Shown here piece by piece: positions 49,341 through 63,247 of a stretch of 64,000 nt of DNA. A model generated the notes under the pieces. That model ran no database searches. It was not told the origin of the DNA and saw nothing but the letters and a program-made list of their open reading frames with translations. Source of the DNA: Taeniopygia guttata. Lineage: Eukaryota; Chordata; Aves; Passeriformes; Estrildidae. Each line of letters opens with the position of its first letter. The stretch's first letter is position 1. The stretch spans positions 11,266,063 to 11,330,062 of the forward strand of contig NC_133063.1 of NCBI RefSeq assembly GCF_048771995.1. The letters are read 5' to 3'. The position numbers and the translations under genes are program-made.

Positions 49341-49767
49341 GAGCCTCATCCAGCCTGGCCTTGAACACTTCCAGGGATGGGGCATCCACAGCTTCTCTGG
49401 GCAGACTGTGCCAATAGCTCACCCACCCTCACAGTGAAGAATTTCCTCCTAAAACCTACTCTCTTCCAGCTTGAATCTTTTCATCTTGTCCTGTTGCTAC
49501 AGACTCCTGTAAAAAACCCCTCTCCATCTTTCTTCTAGGCTCCCTTCAGGTACTGGAAGGCTGCAGTTGTGTCCCTCCAAAGCCTTCTCTTTTCCAGGCT
49601 GAACAATCCCAATTCACTCAGCCTTCATAGGAGAGGTGCTCCATCCCTCTGATCAGCTTGGTGTGCATCCTCTGGGCTCACTGCAGAGTACACTCACACC
49701 TGCAGGTCAATGTCCATCCTGTGCTGAGCACCCCAGAGCTGAATGCATTACCCCAGGTGGGGTCTCA
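49341..49767 (-). mobile_element. CR1 LINE 3' fragment, minus orientation
   Basis: The + strand reads cctcatccagcctggccttgaacacttccagggatggggcatccacagcttctctgggcag, then cctcacagtgaagaatttcctcc, ggctcccttcaggtactgg and ggtgggg tctca. This is the reverse complement of the CR1 3' UTR and the end of ORF2. It is less decayed than the 37-kb copy, and the terminal 3' repeats are missing. Confidence 0.92.
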
Positions 49768-52700
49768 GTACGCCATTCAGGAAATGTAGACAGTATCAGA
49801 AAAATACATACAGCAGGTTAGATTGGTTGGGTGAATCTGAATAGAAGTGAATGTTAATTTTACAGCATTACCAAATGTAATTTATATAGGGACATCGTAT
49901 TTGCATTTGGTCACTGCAATTAATCTGTAAATTGAAAATAATAATGGTGTTTTTCTTGCTCAGCAACAACTAGAATGCTGTGAGATAGTTGAGGGGAAAC
50001 ACTTTTCAAATTAATATTTACCACTGCAGAAAGTTATGTAGCTAGGTAACAATATTTCCAATCTCCTATTTTGTTCTTTTTTTCTATCAGAGTTTAATAC
50101 TATAATCTCATTTAAAATATATTCTACTTATTGCTTTTCAGAACTAGGTCATGTTTTGATAATTGCATTTGTATTCAGATGTGTGACCTAGTAAGGAGTT
50201 ATGTCTTTTTAGCTGTATTTCCTGAAAGAAGACCATTAAATTACCTTTATAGACAAATTACAGTAAAGGTTAATTATGTCTTAAACAACTAGATAAACTT
50301 AACTTTGTAGAATTGACATCCTTTGGCTTTCTTTAGTTTCTGTTGATGTCATTGCATTTAAAACCCTTGCACTGGTTGTTCTGTAATAAGCTGTAGTATC
50401 ATTTTAGAATACAGCTGCAGAAGGGAATTTTCTGGAAATTAAAAGCATACTGCACTTATTTATATGGGAATAATTTGTAACTTCTTGCTAAATTTGGGTG
50501 AAGAAGTAAGACTGCAGTAAATGTGATTTTGTTTATAAATAAATGCTTAAAAAAAGAGCTGAAAAAATTGAACAGAGCCCCATTAGTTGTGGCACTTGGA
50601 GCTTTAAGCTGGGGAGGGGGAAATGGAAATGGCCTCTATTTTTAGCAGTGGTTGCTTTTGCTAAAATTATACCAAAATTGTGGAGGTTTTTTTTTGGGTT
50701 TGGGTTTGTGTGTCTGTGTCTGGGGTTTTTTCTACTTTTTTCTTTGTAGTTGTTTCTTTTAATAGTAAGAATTATAAGATTACTTGTCCATTACTATATT
50801 CTGCCTTGAAGCACTTCATTACTGATGTAAGGCTGTCTTTACCCTAAAGAAATTGGGAGAGAAAAACCTTAATAGATTTCTTGTAACTATGCACAACAAG
50901 ACAGGCCTGGCTAAATTAAGTCAAATGACAATGATTTCCAGAAGCCTTGTGTTTGAGGCTTTGGGGAGGAAAAAAACCCCATTAATGTGGGTCAGCTCTT
51001 CAATGTGTATTTTATGATATGCCTCTTATTAAATCCATGCTGTTCTTTATACTGGCTATGGGGTCAGAGCTGTGATAGTGTGTATATGTTATCTTTTGAG
51101 ATTTCAGTTGCAAAACAGACTGAGGCTATGTATGGAGCTGAATGCAATAACCACATTCCTCAATAAAACCACCATATTTAATAAAAATAAAAACTGAAGC
51201 TCTAGAAGGAATTTCAACTCAGCAAATACATGTAATTACTCAAATTGACATTTAGCTCCAACCTCTATTGAGTGAGAAACGTCATTGACTAGCAAAACTT
51301 TTCCAAAGATTGTGGGCGTAAATCCCCAAATCCCATAAACAGGGAATAAAAATTGGAAACTGACTTTCTTGGTTGCTTCTTAAAATTGACATGTGGTCAG
51401 GCTTCTTTTTTATTTCACATTTGGACACAGAACACCTTACTCATGGCCTGATGGAACCTAGATCTGAACTAAGTTATGAATGAATTTTTTTAATAAAATA
51501 CTAAAGTGACTTTGTTTTCATTTGGTTTTGTTGCATTGTAACAAATCTTGAAGGTTTTTGTTGAAAATATTTGATTAGTTTTTATGCATAAGCTAACTTA
51601 TAAATTATACAACTTTAATAGGTGGTGATACTTAGTAACATTGTTTATACATAATTCTGTCAGATATGGCTAGTTTTGACATATTCCACTTTGAATGAAG
51701 CACCTTGTGGTCAGTTGCTTGCATTTGTTTTTTATTGTGTGCTTTTTATTTTATTCAAAGCAGATACAGTTCTATATTTACAGGAGTTTTTTTTCCTTCT
51801 TTAACATTTCTTCTGTCCTCTGGCTTTCAGTCATCACCAAAATTTTAATTGACCTAAAAGAACACACTTGTTCATCCTTCAGACAAACATCCTCTTATCA
51901 AAAAAGTTCCTAGTTTGACTATTGAAGATTGTGCATACGTGCAATTTTTTATGCCGCATTATATATTACAGTTTGGTTTTCGATGCAGGCTGTCAAAAAT
52001 TTGTTTCAGAAGTCCCAAGAATGGTATCAAGATTATAAAAAATTTCACTTGATTTCTGGTCTGCTAATTGTTACCCCACCTTTCCATGATGAAGGCTTAA
52101 AAATAATGAAGAATTATCACTGATGAGGTTGGCATTGTTTTACTATTTGTTGTTTTGTTTTACTGTTTGAATCTGTGAGGCTTCTGTGGAGGTTTGGTTA
52201 GCATTTTAAATCCTGGTTTAGGAATGAACACTCAAAATTTACCAAATTTACCAAATCCATCTGTGTTTGCTGGAAGTAGATCTGGCCATCAAAAATGTAG
52301 TACTCTAATTTGGAAATCCTTTGGTAAGAACTGTATTTCTCTCTTAGGGAAGAGAGTTATAGGCTATGAGTTGTGTTTACTGGGAAGCTGAATGAAATTT
52401 CAGATAGCTATCAAATTTGAAAAAGGACAAATTACAGCTAGCAGAGCCATGCTTAACAGCTGGCCTCAGCCATCATGCTCTTTCTGTGTTGCTGACACTG
52501 TAAAATATAGATTTTAGCACAGTATTTTGCTTGCTGTGTTATGATGGTGCCTGTTTGATTAAGTGTACAGCATAGCTAATACAGTCCTTGAGTGCCAGCA
52601 TTCTGAGTGTGTTGCTAGGCTCTTGGTTGTTTTCCAATGGTAGATTTACTTCTTCTCTTGATATTGAATTAATTTAAGATAGCCTTTAACTAAGTGTTGT

Positions 52701-54910
52701 CTGATCCTGATGCTGCTTGCTGTACAGCCATGACAAAAATCAACACAACCTCAGCAATAGTTTAGTTTTTCTTCTGGTAGTAATTCCTAATGTTGTTCTG
52801 GAGGACAAGAGGCTATGCTCTGGACATGGCTCTTTTAAGTTTTCTTCCACAAAGGTAACTGTACCAAAACTGGAATGCTGCTCACCCAAATGGTTTATTG
52901 AGATCGGCATGGCCAGTTTGCACTGTGTTAAAACAGACCTCCAGTATCACTTGCTGTCCAGGGCTTCCATTCCCTCTCCCGGCATCCACACTGTGCATGT
53001 TTGATGTGTTGGTAACGCTATCCTTTCCTCACCCTGTTCAAGTTTGAAATTGCATGTTTCAATCACTGAATGAGAAATAAAAGTTTGTTAGCTCTTTGCT
53101 TTGCCTGTCTTGGTCTCTGTCTCTGTTCCTTGGATGAATTGGTATTCAAAGGATAGCAACTCCTGATGTAGTGCTGAAAGCATAATGTTGCTCTTCTATT
53201 GAACAAATCCTGAGCTCACTGATGGGGCCAAGCACAAGGCTTTGACTTCAGAGTTGTCAAATCTTGTAGTGAATACACCTTTTGCCTAGGTAGGCTCTGA
53301 TGATATCGATGATATTACTAAGCTAGCTTGTAAAAAAAAAAAGAAGCTTACTGTGAAATGTTAGGGAGTGTTTCTTTTGCAGTGTTCTGTGAATGAACAG
53401 GCTTGAAACTATTACTTGGTAAATTATGCTAATTTAGAAATAAAATATTTTAGCACTAGACTGGGCTATGTATTGTGTCAAACCAGAGTGGTAGTAATAA
53501 TAGAGTATGTGTTATCTTCATACTGTAAATCAGAATAAAAATGATGTTTGTTTAAAATGTTACTGTTTAAAAAACATTAAAAAAATGAAAATTGTATCTA
53601 ATTTGATTATTTTAACAACCAGAGATTATATTAGAGACTACAGTTGTGTATGTGTGTATTATATAGAGATTATAGTTTGAGTTTTATTTTGTGTGCTCTT
53701 TAAGAAAAAAAAAAATCTTGCATAGAAGTAGAATGTAAAAATGTAACCGAATTCATTTAATTCCTTTGTGTTTCATAAATTCACTGCTTGGTTACATGCT
53801 GTACTGTCTTTGTGTAAGTAATAAGTTCTTAATGTATTTAGCAAGAGTAAAAAATAAAAGGAATAATTTTTATTTTTCTTTTGTCCAAAGTTTTCACTAA
53901 TTTTTACAGAAAGTGGATTCTATCATCTAGGTTTGACTTCATTATTGTTTTACTGAGAGCAGAATAAAACTACAAGACAAAATGTTAGTTAATATGAAGA
54001 AGCGGAAGAATCTGTTTATCAGCCTGAGGGATGATTTAAATATCCAAATGATTGTCTATACTACGAGAAAATCATGGAAGAGTTGGATACTGAAAACAGT
54101 AGCTGAGGGGTTTAAGTAAAACACCTCTTTCATTCCCATTAGTTCTCAGTTTCTTTTTCTATTATCAAGAACATAGAACACAGTTTCTAACTTGTCCATA
54201 ATAAATACCAAATAGAAAATTTTAAAATAAAGCATGTAATATTCCTCTATTAAAGTTGAAACTTTATTTTCAATTCAAAAAACCATTGTTTCTGTGTCAC
54301 GTATGAGGGTGAATGATTAAAGGGCTAAACTGGGAAATTAATAGGATTGAGTGAGGTGCTTTAGCCTATGTCAAAACAAATGGAAGAAAAACTTAATACC
54401 TTTTGCTTAATAATCAGCTGTAATGTGCAGTAACCATTTTCATTAAAAAGCAAAATTTGTTTCAAATACTAAAAAATATGGGGTTTTCTTGTGCAGCTCT
54501 TTACTGTTATTGATTGTCTGCCTGAACTTTGAAGGTATTAAAGCAAAGACAGTAATGTTCAAGTCTATCAACAATTGTAGTTGTTAAGCTTCTTATCTAA
54601 AGCACAGGAATTAGAGGGTACCTAAAAACCTTTCACAGTTGTGACAAGCAAATGTATGGCACAGAATTCCTTATTCAGACTTTAAAGTGTGGTCATTTTT
54701 TGCAGATGAATATATTTTTGAAACATACAGAGGTATAGAAATTAGTTGAATAATCACTTTATCATTATTTTTGCACTTACGAGAGGTAAAGCTTTGTAAC
54801 GTGATTACTTGCCATGTGCAAGAATTGTTGGACCAATCTTCTTTACCCTGAAGTTCATGTGGATTTGACAGTCTCTCTCAGCCACTTTCAAATGTTGCTG
54901 CATCCATTGG

Positions 54911-54981
54911 TGTCACAGGGACATTTCTCTCTGTGCACCTCTATGAAAAATCCTGAGAGAGAGAGAAATGTCCCTGTGACA
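54911..54981. other. Perfect 22-bp stem-loop
   Basis: The left arm 54911-54932 (tgtcacagggacatttctctct) and right arm 54960-54981 are exact reverse complements around a 27-base loop. It is the longest perfect short-range inverted repeat I noticed. The total of 71 bases is the size of a microRNA precursor, but a terminal-inverted-repeat remnant or a template-switch event is equally possible. Confidence 0.8.
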
Positions 54982-56209
54982 TAGTGGTTGGATTTCTTAG
55001 TGTTACAGAATGGATGAAAGTATTTGTTGAAATGTTTTGTTTCTGTTAGCTTTTTTCTCTATAGATGAATCTGTTTTTGACAGTAGTGCTTGCAACTGAA
55101 AATGAAAGCAAATTGTTGTAGTCACTGGCTTGATTACAGATTTTGCAAGGCAAGGTAGCTGCCTGAAACAAAACTTATTGCAAAAGTTATATGCCATCAC
55201 AATGTTGTTCTTCAGGGAAAGGTCCCCAAAAATGAAATCGATATACAGTGCTGTGTTGTAATTTTTTTTTCTGATTTCCTGTGACATAAATTATTTAATA
55301 TGTTAAATGTAATTTTATGATCATAATGTTCCTAGTATAAAGAGTATTCCAATTATCAGAACTGTACATAGCCTGCCTCTAATTGCCAGTCAAGGGGCAT
55401 AGCTTATGCTCTTTATGCCCCCTCCTTTATTTTTTTTTAAGTTAAAAAATCTTAGATTTTATAATCAAGAGCCACACCACCAAGAAACATAAGAATCTGG
55501 GTAGTGAAGAGACGGAAGAGAAATTTATTCTGAGTTACAAAATAATAATATTTAGGTATAAACTTAATTATTTTAAAAACAAAGTAAAAATCCATTCCCA
55601 GATATTATGCAAGCTAGGACGTAGTTTCAAATAATCATTACTGCTGACTCAAAATTCCTATTTATGTCTGTGACCTTTTGAAAATTCTTTTATTACTTGT
55701 AACCAGACAACGTGGAGATTTTGAGTTCATAAAGAAACTCTGTAAAGTAACAGATCTCAAACCTTTCAATGCTTGTGTAAGAATCAGCCCATAGACTTGC
55801 ACTATTATATGGGTTTAAGCTATTTTTAGTTGAAATATTCACTAAAGATAAATGGCATGTGAATAAGTGCATTGCTTTGTAATAACAAGACTAAAATTTG
55901 TAATTCTGTATTTGACATTCTCACTCTTAAGATAGGACTCTTTTTTCCTCTTTCTTGCTTTCCTAATTGGTGACCTTTAATCATGGAATCTATCTACACA
56001 TATGCACTTAGTGGTATTTAAACATTTTGGGAGCATGTGACCATTCTTTTTATTAATTTGAAGTCTCCATTGTTACTACATTTAAATAAATGTAGTAAGA
56101 AATGGGGAGGGAGCTTTCTTATCTGTAGATTAAAATTTGTCCTTGGAGAGGTTCTGGAACAACTAAACATGGAAACTAAACTACTGCTGGAAACACAAGG
56201 GACAAGAAA

Positions 56210-57378
56210 GTCATAAGGTGGAGTCAGAGGAGGGAAATGTTGCTTAACCAGTCTGACAAATGAAATTTGTTAGATGAGAAACATTGTTTCTCATTGTTTG
56301 GTAGATTGAGAAACATGGATATTGTCTACCTTGACTTCAGTAAGGCTTTTGACAGTACCTCTTGTAAAATTTTTGTAAAGTAACTGGTGAGTATGGACTG
56401 GATGAAAAGGCAGTGAAATTGATAGAAGATTGGCTGAATGAAGGGGTCCAGATTGTGTATCAGCAGCATGAAGTCTGCTTGGAGGCCTCTAGGCAGTCTG
56501 TATGCCAGGGGCAGCACCAGATTCAGTCCTGTTTGACATCTTTCATGGTCTGGATGATGGGATAGAATGTAGACTCAGCAAGTTTGCTGATGATGTAAAA
56601 TCATAAGGAGTGGGTTGTGCTGCCATTCAGAGGGAACTCAGCAAGCTGGAGTAATAAACTGACAGGAACATCAATAATTTCTACAAAGGAAGATGCAAAC
56701 AACCTCATGCACCACCTATATGATGGGGGCAATGATAGGAAAAGCAGCCACACAAAAAACCCCTGCAGGTCTGGGTGGGACACCAAGTTGAATGTGAGAT
56801 AGTGCTGTGCCCTTGTGGCAAGGAAGGACAGTGGTATCCTGGGCTGTATTAGGATCAGTGTTACCCAGTGTTGAGGGAGGTGATCCTTTTGCTCTCATCT
56901 GCACAGATGAGGCCACTGCTGGAATACTATGGCCAGTTCTAGGCTCCTCAGTAAAAGGCAGAGCTATTGGAAAGTCCAGTGAGAGACCCTGAAGGTGTTG
57001 AATGCTTCAGAGCATCTCTTCAGTGAGAAAAGGTTGAGCAGGCTAGGGCTAGAGAAGAGATGGCTCATGAGGTGATCTCAGCAATATATGAGGTGTTAGA
57101 AGATGAAGCTAGGCTATCTCTGGTGGTGATTGACACAACCAGAGGCAATGGGCACAAACTGGAACAGAAGAGATTCTCCCTGAGATCAGGAAGTCCTTAT
57201 TCACTGTGAAGCGACAGAGAATTGATACAGGTTCTGAAGTCTCCCTCCTTAGAGATCTTCCAAAATCACCTGGACACGAGCTTGAGCAACCTGTTCAAGG
57301 TGATGCTGGTTGAGCAGACAGGCTGGACAAGGTGAGCTCCAGAAGTCTTTTTCAGCCTCAACTATTCTGTGATTTAAG
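56210..57378 (+). mobile_element. CR1 LINE, about 1.2 kb, plus orientation
   Basis: The end of ORF2 plus the 3' UTR. RT motif A is intact in sequence (YLDFSKAFD, 56327-56353), and the FADD box is present as SKFADDVK near 56576-56599. Frameshifts and stops lie between and after them, so no long frame remains. The 3' end is near agtctttttcagcctcaactattctgtgattt, with a single eroded terminal unit. Confidence 0.9.
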
Positions 57379-58197
57379 GGTTTCCCATGTGCTGCAGACA
57401 TACGTAGGCAGATGTTTGCCACACTTCCGTAATTTGCTAGAGTTAAATAACAAGTTGTGGAACTGTTAATCTCTTCCTCAATTTATAGCATACTTTCCTC
57501 TAGTAATCCATGTAATATTGACAGTATGCAAGATACTTTTATACAAGTCATCCTCCTCGTTTTATGGTTTATGAAATCCATTATTCAAAAGGAAAAATTA
57601 CTTGCTGGAAATGCCCCCTGAAGTTGCTTGTCCTCGTAAGCTGTTCATTAATCAAGCTGATTTGTCAAATAATCAGAAATGCACATGTGGAATAAATAGC
57701 TTGAACAATCTGTTTCTTTGTTCTGTGGCAAATTCAGTTGTATTGTTATTTAAAATTGAATTTTGTAGCTACTTCTGTCTTAGATAGATACAGGTTTTGA
57801 GGCAACTAGAGTATGCTCACTACTTTCAGTTTCGTTCTGGGTAATAAGAATTCTTCTGTTCATAATTAAAGACAAGTCAGGGTTTTGAGTCTGGTTCAGA
57901 AGGTACTAGGGATAGTGACAACCAGAAGGTTTATATCTGAATAGCTGTACTTTATGAAGACTGGTTGCCAGAAGTCACTGAATTAAGATGAGAAAGGAAC
58001 AATAAGGACCTTTTTTGAACATTGTCCAGGTACAGAAAAGCAAGGGAATAGCAAGGGAAGTTAAGGTGACTGTCTTTAGTTTCATTAATGTTTTGTATCA
58101 AATGCATAAAAAGGCAGGCTTTAAACAGGGGCATTTGAATGTTTGTAGGTACCAAATTCTGACTGGTATAATTAGTTAAATTATTTGCATAGAAGTA

Positions 58198-58227
58198 ATT
58201 AGGGCAAATTGAAATATTTGCCCTAAT
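58198..58227. other. Perfect 12-bp stem hairpin
   Basis: attagggcaaat and atttgccctaat flank the 6-base loop tgaaat. It lies 60 bp before an ATATCT-rich simple repeat. Confidence 0.8.
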
Positions 58228-58289
58228 CTGTAAAAAGTACTTCAAAAATAGAAATTAATTATATCTAAGTTAAATAAGATATAAGAAGT

Positions 58290-58343
58290 TAATTATATCT
58301 ATATCTATATCTCATTATATCTAATTGTATCTAATTATATCTG
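58290..58343. repeat. ATATCT/TAATTATATCT simple repeat
   Basis: Irregular iterations of atatct and taattatatct, a degenerate AT-rich microsatellite. Confidence 0.8.
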
Positions 58344-61300
58344 TGTAGAATTTTTGCATTGTTAGGGCTTGAGTGGACTTCCATGGAATGTTCTGATTTA
58401 TGGGAATCATGAAGTGGTACTGCAGTAACAGTACAGACCTTTTCTTTTAGAGAAACTGAATTCTATGTCTATTAGATTTTAGTTCTTTTAATGATGACTC
58501 CTGCATCTTGAAAGGAAGGAGGTACTGCAGGTGTTCTTCAGGTTCATTGCAACAACTGCCAGGCTACAATTGGGTGATTCTTATACATTTCATTGTCACT
58601 TCAATAGTCTAAAGCTCAAAATCTTGTGTCTATCTTAGGAATGTTTTTGTTTTTTGGTTTTTTTTTTCCGTTTATGTGAGTATGTGGTACAGTTGCTTAC
58701 AGAAAATCTTAATGTATAAATTTGTTTAGCAAGCAAGGAGGTCATTCCTAGGAGGTTGGTCTTTTTTAGTTTTATATATTCTGAATTTGTAATTATTGTT
58801 CTGGGTGTTAAATATTTTAAGTTAATCAGCTGGGACAAGTGCATGCAGGTTGACCAGGAACACAATTCACAAAGTCTGGAATTCTGGATCATCATATTAT
58901 TCTTCCTTTGCTTGTTTCAAGAGCTCACAGTAAGGGATCAGTATTAGTAATAGGTCTTCCTTTGAGTAATTGGACACCAGCTAAAGAAAGTGGGTTTTTG
59001 CCTGTTACATGAAATCTACTGTATATAATGTTTCATAAAAACAAGGCTACTTTCATGTGTGAATTGTTGCCATTTTAGTTTTACTGTATGTATTCATTCT
59101 TCATACTTCCTTCATCCTTACTGAATTGGAAAGTAGGTTTTCCTTGTTGATCAGGCCATTTATTTTTTATCAGTAATGAGGAACTGAGGCTGTGTAAGAA
59201 TAAAAAAAGGCTACTAGAGAGTTACTAAGAAAGTGTCACGTGTAATCCTGTTTCCTCCCAGCTATTATCTCACATATCTGTAATTTTATAAGAACTTCCT
59301 TAATAAATTAGTGAGAAGATTAAACAGTCATTTATGATTCAGGTCAGTAGAATCCAGGAATTTTCTGCTTTCTATTTGGGGAATGTCAGTATCTGCAGTA
59401 GAATGAATCAGCTGTGTAGGCGTTATGGCACACATCTGAGAAACTATTTAGTGGTCAAATCTTCCAGACCAGGTGCCTGTATTCATATGCTGGCCTGTTG
59501 TTTGTCATATCATGGTCTCTAAGCAGAAAGGAAATACCTTGTTAGTCAGCAGCAGTAGACATCATGTGGAAAGTCACTTGAAGATGAAATAACAATTACC
59601 TGCCTCAGAACAACTTGAAATTACTTCCAACACATTACATATATTTTTATGTGCTTAATTGCAAAGTGCTCCTGTGACATTCTGTACTCACAGCAAAACT
59701 GTGGGAGAGTTTACTTACTCTATTCTACACCTTGCAGTAATGAAGAGTCACAGGCAGTATCCCAAGACTAAAGATGCTGCCGGTCCACCTAATCTAAAAC
59801 TACATGTGATATGTATGTTTACCAGAGATGTATTTCTGAGTTGAGCTGAAAGTTCACAGTTACTGCAGAGTAGGAAGCAGTATATATTTATGTTCCTGTA
59901 TGTCATATTTTCTATTTTGTTTAAGCTGTTTATGGGTTTAGTTGAGGTATCTAATGTTACTAATTTTATTTCTCTTATTGAAGTTCTTCAGTTTACCTGT
60001 TGGTCACTCTACTTGTATCATGTCTTGAATGGCCAGTAAACATCCTTTTTTATAGGTTTTGTCAGCTTCTGTGCTAAGAGATTATTCCTCAAACAACTTA
60101 ATACATAAAATTTATTTTGATTTGCTTGTTCACATTTGTCTTCTCTTTAGCTGGAAGTCTCTACTTCTGTGATCTCAAATATAGGGATGTGTTTTTGTCT
60201 CATGTCTGGCTCTGTTGCTGACAACATAAACTGAATGGGACCCTTCTATTTCTTTACTGTACTTAGAATCTTACTTTTTTGTAATATAATTAAGCATTGA
60301 TGTTATGTAAGGATGTGACTGTTGACATTTACTTGGGATGTGTTTTATGTGCAGAATAGAACTGCATTTACAGAATAAGCAGCATGTTTTACGTTAGAAT
60401 ACATGTGTGAAGTAATCCTTTCTGAATTAATTGTGTGAACTACCTTATTATTTTGTGTCCTTCATATCCCACACTTTAATATACTATGGTAACTCAGTGA
60501 AATTCTCTAACTAAAATTTAATGCTGCTCATTACTTAGTCTTTTAACTACTTCTAACAGCTTTAATCTTAATATATACATGGTCTGTTCTTGTCTCTGTG
60601 TTGTACTCTCTCATTTACTTTAGCTAATCTGTTTCTTTTATATATCTTAAACTCCTTTTTTATTTCACTATGCAGCTCATGATTGCACCCTGATATACCT
60701 GTATCACATCTAGAATTTAGGACTAATTAGTAGTTGTACAATTGCCTGAAATTTATATCTTGTTATTTGAACTGTGACAAAAATGTAGAATGTTAAAGTA
60801 TAAAACCACTAGGCCTCTTGGCAAAGCTTTAAATATTTTTTTTATCACTCATAGCAAATGAGCCTTGTCATGTAGAATCATTGTGGAGATTGACCTGTCT
60901 ATATGTGTAATTTATTGTTCCTAAAATTTGAGTGCATACAACTCAATTAAGCTTACAGGGTATTATTTGTCAAACATCATCTCTGCTTTTGTTATGAGCT
61001 CAACAGTTTTGGCAGTTGCACATTAAAACCATGAAGATAAATGTGGTCACGTGTTTCTTATGCTACAAAATACTAATACTCCAGGAAGCTTTACCCTTGT
61101 TAAAAAGTTCTAATAGCCTGGAAACACAGTTTACAATTCCAAGTGATTGCTAACTTTTTTTATGCTAGTTTTTCTGATGCTTCATGGGAACATGTTAAAA
61201 GGATTAATTTGTTAAATTCATTTAATAGATACACAGAAGGCTATTACAGAGAATATGTCTTTTGCCTTTCATTTGTTGTCAACTTTTATGTCAGGTGATC

Positions 61301-61461
61301 CTTTCAAATGAATGTCCTTGGGAAGTGATGATTCTAACATTATCAAACTGCTTTTTATTCCCTTGAATTAAGATTTTTTTATTTTTTCATGGTAGAAACT
61401 GGCTGTAATTCTTGAAACCAAGCTGTTTTATAATACTCATTCATTAACTTCCAATTCTATG

Positions 61462-61517
61462 TGTTATACTTGAATATACACTTGAATTATTGTTATACTT
61501 GAATATATACTTGAATT
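61462..61517. repeat. 29-bp tandem duplication
   Basis: tgttatacttgaatatacacttgaatt and tgttatacttgaatatatacttgaatt begin 29 bases apart and differ at one base over 27. Confidence 0.85.
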
Positions 61518-63247
61518 GCACCATGGCTAATTCCAGCAGTTACTTATCTTAGTAAAGCATTCTGCCTTGGAGTACTGCAAAAGCCATGCAAATAGTGCTC
61601 AAGATACTGTTTGCTATTCTCTGATAAATGGAACATTCATACAGGCAGTAACTGCTGGAAACTGCAGTTAACAATGACCATGCCTTCATGTTCAGGCAAA
61701 CTATTTTTTATTTACCCAAGGCAAAGGCATATTTCTTTAAGAGAAAGGCTAGCTGTGTCAGCTAGCAATATTGCAAGACTGTTTGGCAAATTGGTTGTGT
61801 TGACAGGGTTATAAGTTTCTGTCAGGAACCGTGCCCTGTTGGAAATGAGACTTGCCTTTCCATATGACTGAGAAGAAGTAAATAGAGAAAGAGAAGATTT
61901 TTCTACCATTCCTCTGTCTTCTGTGCCTTCTGTGGCAGATGGCAGGTATAATGGATACCTGGAGCTCTTTTAAGTCACTGAAAGAGCTCTTGAAAACAGT
62001 AATCACTAGCCTCTTTTGGCACTAAAATTGATTCAGATAATCACTATTAATCATGATCTAAACCAGCAACCCAGATACTTTGTTTAAAGCATCTGTTAGA
62101 ATCTTGAAAAGAATTGCTAAGTTTTTGTTCTTTTTTTAAAGGCAATTGGATTTTCATTAGCTGTTAATCATAAAAGCAGGTCAATTTGCAGGTAAAATAA
62201 CCTTTGTTTAATTACATATTTTGTTTGTTACCCAGTGAGAGACTACAGGCTTATAATAATTGTCATGCTGATGTATACCAATATTTAATTGATTCTTTTG
62301 TTGAATTAAGTTAATTGAAGTTTGTCTGTCAGACAGGAAAAAGGTAAGCTAGGAACCACAATTTCTAAATTTAAAACTAACTAGTTCACTAGGAAAAACT
62401 CTAATTAATACATTGAAGTAATAATTTTTGTCATATTACTCTTCTAGATTTTAAAAGGAAATAAGTCTTTTAAAGTCTTTCATGCATCATCTTCATTTAT
62501 GTTGACAGAAGAGTTTTTCTCTTCTGTTTCTGGCTAATGAAACTGAATGAACTGGTCATTGAATTAAATTAGCTGAAACATTAAAACAAAGAAAATATTC
62601 TTTAACAATCAACAAAAAAATGTGTTGTTTTCAAGAACTGATTTAACATTTCAACAAGCTGTACACCCAAGTTCCGGCTAATGAATTGCTTTTGGCTATC
62701 TTTGAAACTTTAGTAGTGATGATGTACTATTGGGCTACTGTTTGAGTATATTTTAAAATGGATTGTTTGTGTTAATTCTTACATTAAATATAATTAAAAC
62801 TGTAATATACAAGTGTATTTCTAAAATGAAAATGCATTTTTCATCAGCCTTCGGGTTTGTGCTGAACAGGGATGAAGAGAACTTGAATTTGCGGAAGGTG
62901 AAAAGCAGTACTTAAGGCTGATTGTTTAAATGACTTTCTTGTGTCAGAACACTGATGATAAATTACACACAAACTGTGCCATGGTCGCGCAGGCCTCTGG
63001 AGCCCTGCTGCCTGTCATGTATGCTGGCAGTATGCAGATTTGTTTGTCAAACTTAAGAGTTTCCCACCTGTATTAAGCTATTAGCTTCTGCTTTACAGCA
63101 GAGAAGGGCCAGTGGTGGTGGGCATTATTGCCGGTGATGGTCTGAGAGTGTCAAGACACATTTTGCTTCTAGCTGTGGAATGTATGACTGTAGAATGAGC
63201 AAAATGTAATGAAATCACATTCCAGAGGTGTTCTGTATGAGTGTTAA

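Noticed and set aside
52717..53004. 95-codon frame followed by AATAAA near 53071
   Set aside because: No recognisable domain, no intron partners and no promoter. The AATAAA may belong to an unrecognised repeat.
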